This document shows positions 35,028-42,508 of a stretch of DNA of 42,508 nt, piece after piece. Position 1 is the stretch's first letter; every line of letters starts with the position of its first letter. Below the pieces are notes generated by a model that saw only the letters and a list, made by a program, of their open reading frames with translations, was not told the DNA's origin and did no database searches. This DNA comes from Synergistaceae bacterium (lineage in GTDB: Bacteria; Synergistota; Synergistia; Synergistales; 79-D21): positions 1 through 42,508 of the forward strand of contig JAAYVK010000054.1 in the NCBI GenBank assembly GCA_012517195.1, read 5' to 3'. The position numbers and the translations under genes are program-made.

Positions 35028-36788
35028 ATGGCAAACATGGGAAGGGTGGTAGGAATCTCCGGCCCCGTAGTCCGAGCTGCTGTCTCTTTCCCGGTCCGGA
35101 TGTTCGAAATCGTCCGGGCGGGGAAGGAAGCTCTCCTTGGAGAAGTCATCCGGATTCGGGGCAACACCGTTGACATCCAGGTCTACGAAGAAACTTCCGG
35201 GATGAGGGTTGGTGAACCGGTTGAATTCTCGGGTGAACTTCTCTCCGTCGAACTTGGGCCTGGCCTTTTGGGAAGCGTTCTCGACGGAATCGGACGGCCG
35301 CTCGCCCGCCTGCGGGAGGAAGGTCTTTATATCAGCCGGGGAGCGAATGTCAGAACGCTCGATGAATCGCGAAAATGGTTTTTTTCCCCGTTGAAAAAAC
35401 CGGGCGATTCGCTCCGACCGGGGGAAGGCATCGGCAGTGTGCCAGAGGGAACACGAATCCGGCACAGGGTCATGCTGGCCCCCGACAGCCTCCAGGGGCG
35501 CGTCGAATGGGTCGCCCCGGAGGGAGAAGTCTCCCTTCAGGACCTTCTCTGCCGCCTGGAGGACGGAAGGGAAATCCGCCTTTCACACCGGTGGGAGGTC
35601 CGTCGGGGGCGCCCTTTCAGCCATCGGCTTCCCTTCAACAGGCCGCTTCTGACCGGACAGAGAATTCTTGACACGCTGTTTCCCATGGCTCTCGGCGGAG
35701 CCGCAGTCATCCCCGGCGGATTCGGAACGGGCAAAACCGTGACGCAGCAGTCCCTGGCGAAGTGGTGCAACGCGGACATCATCGTCTACATCGGCTGCGG
35801 CGAACGGGGGAATGAAATGACCGAGGTCCTCGAGGAATTCCCAAGCCTCATGGATCCCTACTACAACGTTCCCCTGATGGAACGGATGGTTCTGATCGCC
35901 AACACGTCGAACATGCCCGTTGCCGCACGCGAAGCCAGCATCTACCTCGGCATGACGATCGCGGAATACTACCGGGACATGGGGTACGCCGTGGCGATCA
36001 TGGCGGACTCCACCTCGCGCTGGGCAGAAGCGCTGCGCGAGATCGGAGGCAGGCTGGAGGAAATGCCCGGAGAGGAAGGGTACCCGGCCTATCTCGGAAC
36101 CCGGCTTGCCCAATACTACGAAAGGGCAGGGAGAATCCGCACCCTGGGAGATCCGGAAAAAGAAGGATCGATCTCGGTCATCAACGCGGTCAGTCCTCCA
36201 GGCGGGGATTTTTCCGAGCCGGTAACCCAGTCCAGCCTGCGGCTTTCGGGCGCTTTCTGGGCTCTTGACAAGTCCCTGGCGCAGCAAAGGCATTTCCCGG
36301 CGATCAACTGGCAGAACAGTTACACGCTCTACGATGAATCCCTCTCCGGCTTTTTCAGGCAGGAACTCGGAGAGGACTGGAAAACCCTGCGGTTTTTCCT
36401 TTCCGAAAAGCTCTCGAAAGAGAAAGCCCTGCTGGAACTCGTTCAGCTGGTGGGAAGAGACGGTCTTTCCGAGCAGGACAAATGGACCCTGAACCTTTCG
36501 GAACTTTCCCGGGTCGTCTTTCTGCAGCAAAATGCTTTCGACAGCGCCGACGCTTTCTGTTCCCTGCAAAAGATGAAGGGCCTCCTCGAAACGTTGCGTT
36601 CACTGGACACCCTTGTCTCGGAGAGGCTCGCCCAGGGCGTCCTTTTTGAACAGCTTGCGGAGGTTCCTTTCAGGACCGGCCTTTTCAGCCTCAGGACAAT
36701 CCCGGACCCGGAATTCTCTTCCAGCGCAAGGAAGTGGCTGTCGGAAATCCAGGAAACTCTACGTTCAATCGAGGTGGTCGTCCGATGA
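35028..36788 (+). CDS. ntpA: V-type ATP synthase catalytic subunit A
   Basis: The 586 aa catalytic subunit binds and hydrolyses or makes ATP. Walker A is GGFGTGKT within IPGGFGTGKTVTQQSLAKW, and GCGERGNEMTEVLEEFP holds the catalytic Glu region. The A-specific insertion domain (residues about 110-190) is present. The adjacent MADSTSRWAEALREIGGRL motif is intact. The usual GPFGSGKT loop reads GGFGTGKT. It overlaps subunit B by ATGA. Confidence 0.96.
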   Translation: MANMGRVVGISGPVVRAAVSFPVRMFEIVRAGKEALLGEVIRIRGNTVDIQVYEETSGMRVGEPVEFSGELLSVELGPGLLGSVLDGIGRPLARLREEGLYISRGANVRTLDESRKWFFSPLKKPGDSLRPGEGIGSVPEGTRIRHRVMLAPDSLQGRVEWVAPEGEVSLQDLLCRLEDGREIRLSHRWEVRRGRPFSHRLPFNRPLLTGQRILDTLFPMALGGAAVIPGGFGTGKTVTQQSLAKWCNADIIVYIGCGERGNEMTEVLEEFPSLMDPYYNVPLMERMVLIANTSNMPVAAREASIYLGMTIAEYYRDMGYAVAIMADSTSRWAEALREIGGRLEEMPGEEGYPAYLGTRLAQYYERAGRIRTLGDPEKEGSISVINAVSPPGGDFSEPVTQSSLRLSGAFWALDKSLAQQRHFPAINWQNSYTLYDESLSGFFRQELGEDWKTLRFFLSEKLSKEKALLELVQLVGRDGLSEQDKWTLNLSELSRVVFLQQNAFDSADAFCSLQKMKGLLETLRSLDTLVSERLAQGVLFEQLAEVPFRTGLFSLRTIPDPEFSSSARKWLSEIQETLRSIEVVVR

Positions 36789-38176
36789 ACCTCTACCGGG
36801 AAGGATACCGTTCCGTCCAGGGGATCGTGGGCCCTCTCCTGATGGTTTCGGGCGTAAGGGAAGCGGGCTTCGGAGAAAAGGTCCTGATCGAGACCCCGGA
36901 CGGAAAAAGGACCGGCCAGGTCCTGCAGGTTGACGGTGACCTTTGCGCCATCCAGGTTTTCGAGGGGACGATGGGTCTCTATTCGGGGGGGACGACGGTG
37001 TGGCTGGAAAGGGACATCGTCCGCATGCCGGTCGGCCTTTCTCTTCTCGGCAGGGTTCTCGACGGTCGGGGTCGCCCCGCCGACGGGAAGCCGCTCGGTT
37101 TTATCGAAAAGACTCTCCCGGTGAACGGCCTGCCTCTTAACCCGGTTGCCCGGACAAGCCCCAATTCATTCGTTGAAACAGGCATCTCCACGATCGACCT
37201 GATGAATACCCTCGTAAGGGGGCAGAAGCTGCCCATCTTTTCCGGGGCAGGATTGCCGGCAAACCGCCTGGCCTCGCAAATCGTGCGGCAATCGAGGGTC
37301 CCTGGAAAGGAAACCTCCTTTATCGTCGTTTTTGCAGCGATCGGCATCACTGCCCGCGAATCAAGGGAATTCCTCGACGATTTCGAAAAGACCGGTGCCC
37401 TGAACAACGGCGTTTTTTTCATCAATCTTGCCAGTGATTCGGCCGTCGAGCGTCTTCTCACACCCAGGCTCGCCCTGAGCGTGGCAGAGTATTTCGCCTT
37501 TGAGAAGGGATACGATGTTCTTGTCGTGATGACTGATATGCTGCATTATTGCGAAGCGTTGAGAGAGGTCAGCGCGGCGAGGGAGGAAGTCCCGGGCAGA
37601 AGGGGTTTCCCCGGCTACATGTACTCTGACCTTGCAAGCCTCTACGAAAGGGCGGGATGCGTGCATGGATGCGGGGGCAGCGTGACCCAGATTCCCATCA
37701 TCACGATGCCCGACGACGACATGACCCATCCCGTCGTTGACCTTTCCGGCTACATCACGGAAGGACAGGTCGTACTGGACAGGAACCTTCACGACCGGGG
37801 AATCTATCCGCCGGTGAACGTGCTCCCAAGCCTGAGCCGATTGATGAACAAGGGGATCGGAAAAGGACGGACAGTCGCAGAGCACCGTTCCATGGCCGAC
37901 CAGCTTTACGCGGCCTATGCCCGATCCCGGGAACTTGAGCGGCTTAAGCTGATCGTGGGGGAGGAAGGGCTTTCCGCGCTCGAACACCGCTACATCCAGT
38001 TCGGAACCGCTTTCGAAAAGAGCTTCGTGAACCAGGGGGAAACCCGGAGGAGCCTCGAGCAATCCCTCGAAAAGTCATGGGAGACCCTGGCGCAGCTGCC
38101 TCCTTCTGAACTTTACAGGCTACCGCGGGAACTTGTCGAAAGCCACATGGGCGAAGACGGGATCCTCAAGCCATGA
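36785..38176 (+). CDS. ntpB: V-type ATP synthase subunit B
   Basis: The 463 aa non-catalytic subunit alternates with A in the head. Family motifs are TGISTIDLMNTLVRGQKLPIF, SGAGLPANRLASQIVRQ (degenerate P-loop, as expected), VVMTDMLHYCEALREVSAAR and PGRRGFPGYMYSDLASLYERAG. ATG 36785 overlaps the ntpA stop; the longer frame is a shadow. The length is normal. Confidence 0.96.
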   Translation: MNLYREGYRSVQGIVGPLLMVSGVREAGFGEKVLIETPDGKRTGQVLQVDGDLCAIQVFEGTMGLYSGGTTVWLERDIVRMPVGLSLLGRVLDGRGRPADGKPLGFIEKTLPVNGLPLNPVARTSPNSFVETGISTIDLMNTLVRGQKLPIFSGAGLPANRLASQIVRQSRVPGKETSFIVVFAAIGITARESREFLDDFEKTGALNNGVFFINLASDSAVERLLTPRLALSVAEYFAFEKGYDVLVVMTDMLHYCEALREVSAAREEVPGRRGFPGYMYSDLASLYERAGCVHGCGGSVTQIPIITMPDDDMTHPVVDLSGYITEGQVVLDRNLHDRGIYPPVNVLPSLSRLMNKGIGKGRTVAEHRSMADQLYAAYARSRELERLKLIVGEEGLSALEHRYIQFGTAFEKSFVNQGETRRSLEQSLEKSWETLAQLPPSELYRLPRELVESHMGEDGILKP

Positions 38177-38868
38177 ACAGACCTCCGACGAGAGATCAAC
38201 TCCTGTCGCTGCGGCGTCAGATCGTCGTCGTCCAGTACGGCAAAATGCTCCTGGAGAAGAAGCGAGACGCTCTGATCCGGGCAATCGAGGAGGATCGACG
38301 ACTCTTCCGGGAGATCGAAAAGCAGTTCCTCGATCTTTGCGGAAAGCTTTCTTTTTCTTATTCACTTGTCCGCATCTTCGACGGGAATTTTGCCCTTCGC
38401 GTTCTGAAGCCGGTATCTCCCCCCCTGGAAATCCGATCCACTTTCCACGTCCTGGTGGGGTGCCGCTACCCACAGTTTCAAAGCCCCTATGAAGGCCTCG
38501 CGGCCGAATCGGAGGGCCTGGCCTATGACCCCGCCCTTGCATCCCTGAACCTGGATGACCTGCTGAAACTTCTGGAAGAAGGGAAGGGCCTTGTCTGGGA
38601 GTTCATCAACAAAAAGGCAAAGCTTCAGGCCCTGGACAGGGAGTTGAAAAAGACCCTTCAGAAAATCAATACTCTTCAGCACATCCTGCTTCCCTCCCTC
38701 GGGAGGGACCTGAAGCGGATCCGGGAAACCCTCTCCGAAAGAGAGAGACAGGAGCTTTTCAATATCAAGAAGCTCCGGACCCGGATGATTCGCAGGCAGG
38801 AAAAATCCAGGCCTGAAAGGAACTTCCAGCGATGTTCACCGAGCCCTTCAAGCCGGGTCTCATCCTGA
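38173..38868 (+). CDS. ntpD: V-type ATP synthase subunit D
   Basis: The 231 aa central rotor shaft. It begins with PPTRDQLLSLRRQIVVVQYG (family start is usually PTRxxLLxLKxxLxxAxxG) and ends with two long helices (LKKTLQKINTLQHILLPSLG, then ERERQELFNIKKLR). The last 25 residues, rich in Ser and Pro, are encoded by the stretch that overlaps the DUF951 gene and are probably a tail of little function. Confidence 0.92.
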   Translation: MNRPPTRDQLLSLRRQIVVVQYGKMLLEKKRDALIRAIEEDRRLFREIEKQFLDLCGKLSFSYSLVRIFDGNFALRVLKPVSPPLEIRSTFHVLVGCRYPQFQSPYEGLAAESEGLAYDPALASLNLDDLLKLLEEGKGLVWEFINKKAKLQALDRELKKTLQKINTLQHILLPSLGRDLKRIRETLSERERQELFNIKKLRTRMIRRQEKSRPERNFQRCSPSPSSRVSS

Positions 38869-39023
38869 AACTGCGAAAGGCGCATGCCTGCGGAAGCGAA
38901 AGGTGGCGGGTCGTAAGCGTGGGAGCCTTGCTCGAGCTGGAATGCCTTGGATGTGGAAAGAGACGGACCTTCGATCCGCTCGAACTCCGGCGCCTGGTGC
39001 GCAAAAGCGAAAACCGGCCTTGA
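38832..39023 (+). CDS. DUF951 family small protein
   Basis: A 63 aa protein matching the DUF951 pattern: FKPGLILKLRKAHACGSERW, then VVSVGALLELECLGCGKRRTF. The CLGCG pair plus the earlier HxCGS suggests a small zinc-binding beta domain. The family has no proven role. It overlaps ntpD by 37 bases, and its stop overlaps the TTG of rlmH (TTGA). It is short, but the motif makes it a real gene. Confidence 0.85.
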   Translation: MFTEPFKPGLILKLRKAHACGSERWRVVSVGALLELECLGCGKRRTFDPLELRRLVRKSENRP

Positions 39024-39484
39024 AGCTGCTTTTTCTTAGTGTCGGCAGGATGAAGTCGGAACCGCTCACGGCGGTTTTTTCGGAATACATTCGGCGGATT
39101 TCCCGCTATTGCCCTGTTTCCTGCGAAACCGTCCGGGAGAGCAAGGCCAAAGTCCCCGAGATTACGCGCGAAGAGGAAGGAGAGCGCCTCCTGCGTCTGA
39201 TCACCGAACGGGATACTCTAGTGCTCCTGGACGAACGTGGAAAAATGATGTCCAGCCTTTCCTATGCCCGATGGTTATCGAATAGAATAGAATTATCTGC
39301 AGGACGTCTCTGCCTCCTCGTGGGCGGGGCCTACGGAGTTTCTTCCAGGGTGCGGGAAAGGGCGGACGAAACCGTCGCGCTATCCTTGATGACGCTTCCG
39401 CACGAACTCTGCCTCGTGATCCTGGCCGAGCAGGTTTACCGGGCCTTTTCGATCCTGAGAGGATCATCCTACCATCATGAGTGA
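39020..39484 (+). CDS. rlmH: 23S rRNA pseudouridine-1915 N3-methyltransferase
   Basis: RlmH is a SPOUT methyltransferase acting on helix 69 of 23S rRNA in the assembled ribosome. The 154 aa protein has the typical LVLLDERGKMMSSLSYARWL segment, the SAM loop LLVGGAYGVS and the ending SLMTLPHELCLVILAEQVYRA followed by SSYHHE. TTG 39020 gives the exact family N-terminus (MKLLFLSVGRMK) and overlaps the DUF951 stop; the longer frame from 38903 is a shadow. Confidence 0.95.
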   Translation: MKLLFLSVGRMKSEPLTAVFSEYIRRISRYCPVSCETVRESKAKVPEITREEEGERLLRLITERDTLVLLDERGKMMSSLSYARWLSNRIELSAGRLCLLVGGAYGVSSRVRERADETVALSLMTLPHELCLVILAEQVYRAFSILRGSSYHHE

Positions 39485-39518
39485 TCATTGGAACTAAAGA
39501 ACGAGGAGGGAATAACCG

Positions 39519-39827
39519 TTGAAATTCGACAAGATTCTTAAGCAGGCGCAAAAGATGCAGGCGGATATGGCCCGGATCCAGGAAGAACTGGCCAACGAGC
39601 GGATCGAGGGGTTGGCCGGGGGGGGTATGGTCAAGGCCACCGTTAACGGTCAGGGAGACATCCTCGAAGTTCACCTTGAAAAGGAAGTCATTGACCCGGA
39701 AGAAAAGGAAATGCTGGAAGACCTCATCGTGGCAGCGATCAACGATGCGGTGAGGAAAAGCCGCGAAGTCGCGAGCCAGCGCATGAGCGGCCTCACGGGC
39801 GGCATGGGCTTCCCCGGGCTGATGTGA
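39519..39827 (+). CDS. ybaB: Nucleoid-associated protein YbaB/EbfC family
   Basis: A 102 aa DNA-binding dimer. Family features are KQAQKMQADMARIQEELAN at the N-terminus, GGGMVKATVNGQGDILEVHL in the middle and a Gly/Met-rich end (GLTGGMGFPGLM). TTG 39519 follows GAGGAGGG. It lies directly before recR, as in many bacteria; the two genes overlap or lie within 20 bases depending on the recR start. Confidence 0.93.
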   Translation: MKFDKILKQAQKMQADMARIQEELANERIEGLAGGGMVKATVNGQGDILEVHLEKEVIDPEEKEMLEDLIVAAINDAVRKSREVASQRMSGLTGGMGFPGLM

Positions 39828-39844
39828 GGGGAAAGGGAACCGGC

Positions 39845-40456
39845 TTGTCCACGCCTTCTCCAATCGAAAAACTTTCTTCACTGCTGTGCCGCCTTCCGGG
39901 GATCGGAGAAAAGAGTGCCAGGCGGATCGTTTTTCACATGATGGCGCAGCCTGAGGAGTTTTGCCGGGAATTCGCCGAGGCGGTCCGCACGCTCAAGGAA
40001 CGGCTTCATCCGTGTCCCGAATGCGGGAATTTCACCGAGGAAGATCCCTGTCCGATCTGCTCCGATCCCTTCCGGGACCGGACGGTGCTTTGTGTTGTCG
40101 AAACCGCGGAGGATCTTGTCTGCCTGGAGCAGGCCTCCGTTTTTGGAGGCCTTTATCAGGTTTTGGGCGGACGGGTTTCCCCGATGGACGGGGAAGAAAT
40201 CGATCCCCGCATTCTGGAAACCCTTCAGCGCAGGATTCGTGAAAACGGCGTAAAGGAGGTCATCATCGCGACGAACCCCTGCGTCGAGGGGGATTTGACC
40301 TATTTTGCCGTTGTTGACGCCCTCAGGGGAAGCGGAGCCAGGCTTTCAAGGCTGGCGTACGGGCTGCCCGTGGGCGGTAGCATCGGTTACGCGGATCGCG
40401 TCACCCTCCACGCCGCTCTGGAAGCCCGCAGACAGGTCAATGACACGAATATTTAA
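39845..40456 (+). CDS. recR: Recombination protein RecR
   Basis: RecR helps load RecA at gapped DNA together with RecO or RecF. The protein shows the helix-hairpin-helix (LPGIGEKSARRIVFHM), the four-Cys zinc finger (CPECGNFTEEDPCPIC), a Toprim domain (VVETAEDLVCLEQA) and the end YGLPVGGSIGYADRVTL. TTG 39845, behind AGGGGAAAGGGA, gives 203 aa and the normal N-terminus; GTG 39824, overlapping the ybaB stop, would add seven residues. Confidence 0.94.
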   Translation: MSTPSPIEKLSSLLCRLPGIGEKSARRIVFHMMAQPEEFCREFAEAVRTLKERLHPCPECGNFTEEDPCPICSDPFRDRTVLCVVETAEDLVCLEQASVFGGLYQVLGGRVSPMDGEEIDPRILETLQRRIRENGVKEVIIATNPCVEGDLTYFAVVDALRGSGARLSRLAYGLPVGGSIGYADRVTLHAALEARRQVNDTNI

Positions 40457-40485
40457 CCATTCTTCTCCAGGAAGGGAGTGAGAAC

Positions 40486-41652
40486 ATGGCAGAAGGGTTC
40501 GGCAAGATCCTGAAGGCGGGAACGCGAGTTCTTTTCTCGCTGCTTGGAGGCGTTGCCGGCTACCAGGTCGCGCAGATCATCCTGCGGCAGGGTTGGTGGA
40601 AAGGGGGGTCGATGAGCCACATCATCGCAATCAACCTCCTATTCATTGGAGCTCTGTCACTAACCGGCTTTATCCTCAGCATCTATTTCGTAAAAGGGCT
40701 GGTCTTCATCGGGACTTTTTCTGAACGCCAGCTCCAGACCACGAGCTGGCACGATCTTTCCGTTTCGGTGATCGGGCTGATCGTGGGACTCCTTGTGGCA
40801 AACCTGATCGCGCTGCCCTTTTCCGGCCTGCCCGCGGTCGGCAGCTACATCGCGGTTCTGCTTAACCTGACACTCGGGTACCTTGGCGTCCGCATCTTCT
40901 CGAGGCGCCGGGATGAGATCCTGAACATGTGGTCCTCTCTCGGGGGTCTGAAAGGCAAGCTGATCTTCCGCGGGAAAAAAGGGAGGCAACCCTCTTCCCA
41001 GGGCCAGCAGGAGGACCTTTTTCTCGAGGAAAGCCGGGAAACGCCTCCCAAAATCCTCGACACAAGCGTCATCATCGACGGAAGGATCCTGGACGTCGCA
41101 AAGGTCGGTTTCCTCGAAGGCCCGATCGTCCTGCCCCGGTTTGTGCTGACCGAACTTCAATCCGTGGCGGATTCCACGGATCCGAGCAAGCGTTCCAGGG
41201 GACGGCGAGGGTTCGACGTCGTCAGTGAACTTCAGAAACTCAGGGAGATCCACGTTCAGGTTCTGGAGATGACCCTCAAAGACCTGGGGCTGGAAGCCGT
41301 TGACGAAGCTTTGATCGCTTTGGCCAAGCAGGTGGGCGGAAAAATCCTCACAACCGATTACAACCTGAACATGCGCGCCCAGGTCGAAAAAGTCGTAGTT
41401 TTGAACGTCAACGACCTGGCCAATTCTCTCAAGCCCGTCCTCCTTCCCGGTGAGAGCCTCGTCGTCGAGATCCTGAGAGAAGGCAAGGAACCCAACCAGG
41501 GAGTCGGATATCTCGAAGACGGAACGATGATCGTCGTTGAAGACGGCCAGCGTCATATCGGAAGAAAGGTCGAGGTCTTCGTCACATCTCTCCTGCAGAC
41601 ATCGGCCGGCCGGATGATCTTCGGCCGGTACGTGCGGGAGGTCCAGCGTTGA
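40486..41652 (+). CDS. yacL: Membrane-anchored PIN/TRAM domain protein, YacL type
   Basis: The 388 aa protein has about four N-terminal membrane helices (residues about 10-140), a PIN nuclease-like domain beginning [20 protein letters not shown], and a C-terminal TRAM domain (about 315-375, [20 protein letters not shown]). The PIN acidic residues are present (Asp in DTSVIIDGR, Glu in LTELQSVAD, Asp in ILTTDYN). The YacL group is widespread in Gram-positive-type bacteria, often just before ispD as here. Its substrate is not established. Confidence 0.92.
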   Translation: MAEGFGKILKAGTRVLFSLLGGVAGYQVAQIILRQGWWKGGSMSHIIAINLLFIGALSLTGFILSIYFVKGLVFIGTFSERQLQTTSWHDLSVSVIGLIVGLLVANLIALPFSGLPAVGSYIAVLLNLTLGYLGVRIFSRRRDEILNMWSSLGGLKGKLIFRGKKGRQPSSQGQQEDLFLEESRETPPKILDTSVIIDGRILDVAKVGFLEGPIVLPRFVLTELQSVADSTDPSKRSRGRRGFDVVSELQKLREIHVQVLEMTLKDLGLEAVDEALIALAKQVGGKILTTDYNLNMRAQVEKVVVLNVNDLANSLKPVLLPGESLVVEILREGKEPNQGVGYLEDGTMIVVEDGQRHIGRKVEVFVTSLLQTSAGRMIFGRYVREVQR

Positions 41653-42508
41653 GAGCAGGCGTTTCCTTCATCCTCGTCGCTGCCGGAAGGGGCACCCGCT
41701 TTGGCGGAGTCCAACCCAAGCAATACAAAACCCTGGCCGGGCGTCCCCTCTGGAGGTGGCCCGCGGAAACTGCCGGTGTTCTCTCGTCGAAAGGTCTCGT
41801 GGACGAACTGGTTCTCGTTGTTCCCCAGGAGGACCGGCAACGCTTTCCCGGTGAAATTTCCAACCTGGAGGTGCCGGTCACCTTGGCAGCGGGAGGAAAA
41901 GAAAGAGCCGATTCGGTGATGAACGGCCTGATGGCCGCCCGGGGCCGGTTCGTCCTGGTCCATGACGCGGCGCGGCCCCTGGTGTCAGAAGGGCTTTGCC
42001 GGAAATTGATCGAGGAGGCAAGGAAAACAGGAGGCGCCATCCCTGTGCTGCCCGTTTCAGACGCCCTGAAGCGCATCCGGGGGGAAACGGTCCAATCGGT
42101 CGACCGGGAAGGGCTTTTCCGGGCCCAGACACCTCAGGCCTTTGAACGCGAACCCCTGATGGCCGCCATGGCCCGCTTCGGATCCGGCGCGGCGGACGAG
42201 TCCGAAGCCTGGATCGCTGCCGGCAGGCCGCTTTCGTTCGTACCGGGAGAGGGAGCCAACTTCAAGGTAACCTTTCCCGAGGATCTTTCCCTGGCGGAGA
42301 AGATCCTTTCCGGAACCGCAGAATGGAGATCGGGGCACGGATATGACGTGCATCCCCTCGTACCTGGAAGGCCGCTCGTATTGGGGGGGATCCGGATCCC
42401 TTCCCCTTTGGGACTCGAGGGACACTCGGATGCGGACTGCGTCTGCCACGCCGCTTCCGACGCCCTCCTGGGAGGTGCTGGGCTGCCGGACATCGGGAGT
42501 CTTTTTCC
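41649..42508 (+). CDS. ispDF: Bifunctional IspD/IspF, incomplete at window end
   Basis: The frame starts at TTG 41649, overlapping the yacL stop (TTGA), and stays open to the end of the window, which is why the ORF track lacks it. Residues 1-225 are IspD (CDP-ME synthase): [26 protein letters not shown] and RAQTPQAF. The second part begins with the IspF metal site (GHGYDVHPL) and continues [20 protein letters not shown], then DADC. Both steps belong to the MEP pathway, so this links functionally to ispH at the other end. The C-terminal part of IspF is outside the window. Confidence 0.95.
   Translation, partial: MRAGVSFILVAAGRGTRFGGVQPKQYKTLAGRPLWRWPAETAGVLSSKGLVDELVLVVPQEDRQRFPGEISNLEVPVTLAAGGKERADSVMNGLMAARGRFVLVHDAARPLVSEGLCRKLIEEARKTGGAIPVLPVSDALKRIRGETVQSVDREGLFRAQTPQAFEREPLMAAMARFGSGAADESEAWIAAGRPLSFVPGEGANFKVTFPEDLSLAEKILSGTAEWRSGHGYDVHPLVPGRPLVLGGIRIPSPLGLEGHSDADCVCHAASDALLGGAGLPDIGSLF

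Overview
The window is a dense, GC-rich bacterial chromosome segment of about 42.5 kb. I count 46 protein genes, one selenocysteine tRNA, no insertion sequences, no CRISPR and no prophage. The gene set suggests an anaerobic, amino-acid-fermenting bacterium of the Synergistota. The reasons are a four-subunit 2-oxoacid:ferredoxin oxidoreductase, a bacterial V/A-type ATPase, tRNA-Sec, a clostridial-style ispH-S1 gene pair, and frequent TTG starts. The taxonomic call is inference from gene content; no 16S or marker search was possible.

Layout. (1) 1-7.8 kb, plus strand: ispH, a five-domain S1 protein, def, fmt, an uncharacterised P-loop ATPase, the korDABC-type oxidoreductase and a Nudix hydrolase, closed by a strong intrinsic terminator. 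(2) 7.9-11.5 kb, plus: xerD-type recombinase, purine nucleoside phosphorylase, pyrimidine nucleoside phosphorylase and a SigH-like sigma factor. (3) 11.5-13.5 kb, plus: tRNA-Sec with its own promoter and terminator, an unrecognised coiled-coil protein, a cyclase-family protein with a degraded metal motif, and a SixA-type phosphatase. (4) 13.5-21.9 kb, mostly minus: recD2, iron alcohol dehydrogenase, typA, wrbA and cysS, with one plus-strand Mut7-C ribonuclease-like gene inside. (5) 21.9-28.2 kb, plus: a shortened uvrC, then ribD-ribE-ribBA-ribH and serS. (6) 28.4-42.5 kb, plus: a very tightly packed gene train. It starts with a membrane-anchored WecG/TagA glycosyltransferase and a CBS protein, continues through the V-ATPase (G/H-like, I, K, E, C, F, A, B, D), then DUF951, rlmH, ybaB, recR, yacL and a bifunctional ispDF that runs off the window end.

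How the genes fit together. The oxidoreductase would turn amino-acid-derived 2-oxoacids into acyl-CoA and reduced ferredoxin. The V-ATPase would interconvert ATP and an ion gradient, and its c subunit carries a Gln plus Glu-Thr pattern that points to Na+. IspH and IspDF are enzymes of the MEP isoprenoid pathway, which also feeds the polyprenyl carrier used by the cell-surface glycosyltransferase. tRNA-Sec shows that the organism reads UGA as selenocysteine in some genes, although I found no selenoprotein gene here.

The observations most worth following are: the fusion of a catalytically degraded WecA/MraY-like membrane domain to WecG/TagA; the P-loop ATPase coupled to the oxidoreductase operon; the CBS protein coupled to the V-ATPase operon; the compact UvrC; and the pair formed by the unknown coiled-coil protein and the degenerate cyclase. 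No single, clearly new multi-gene system is proven by the sequence alone.
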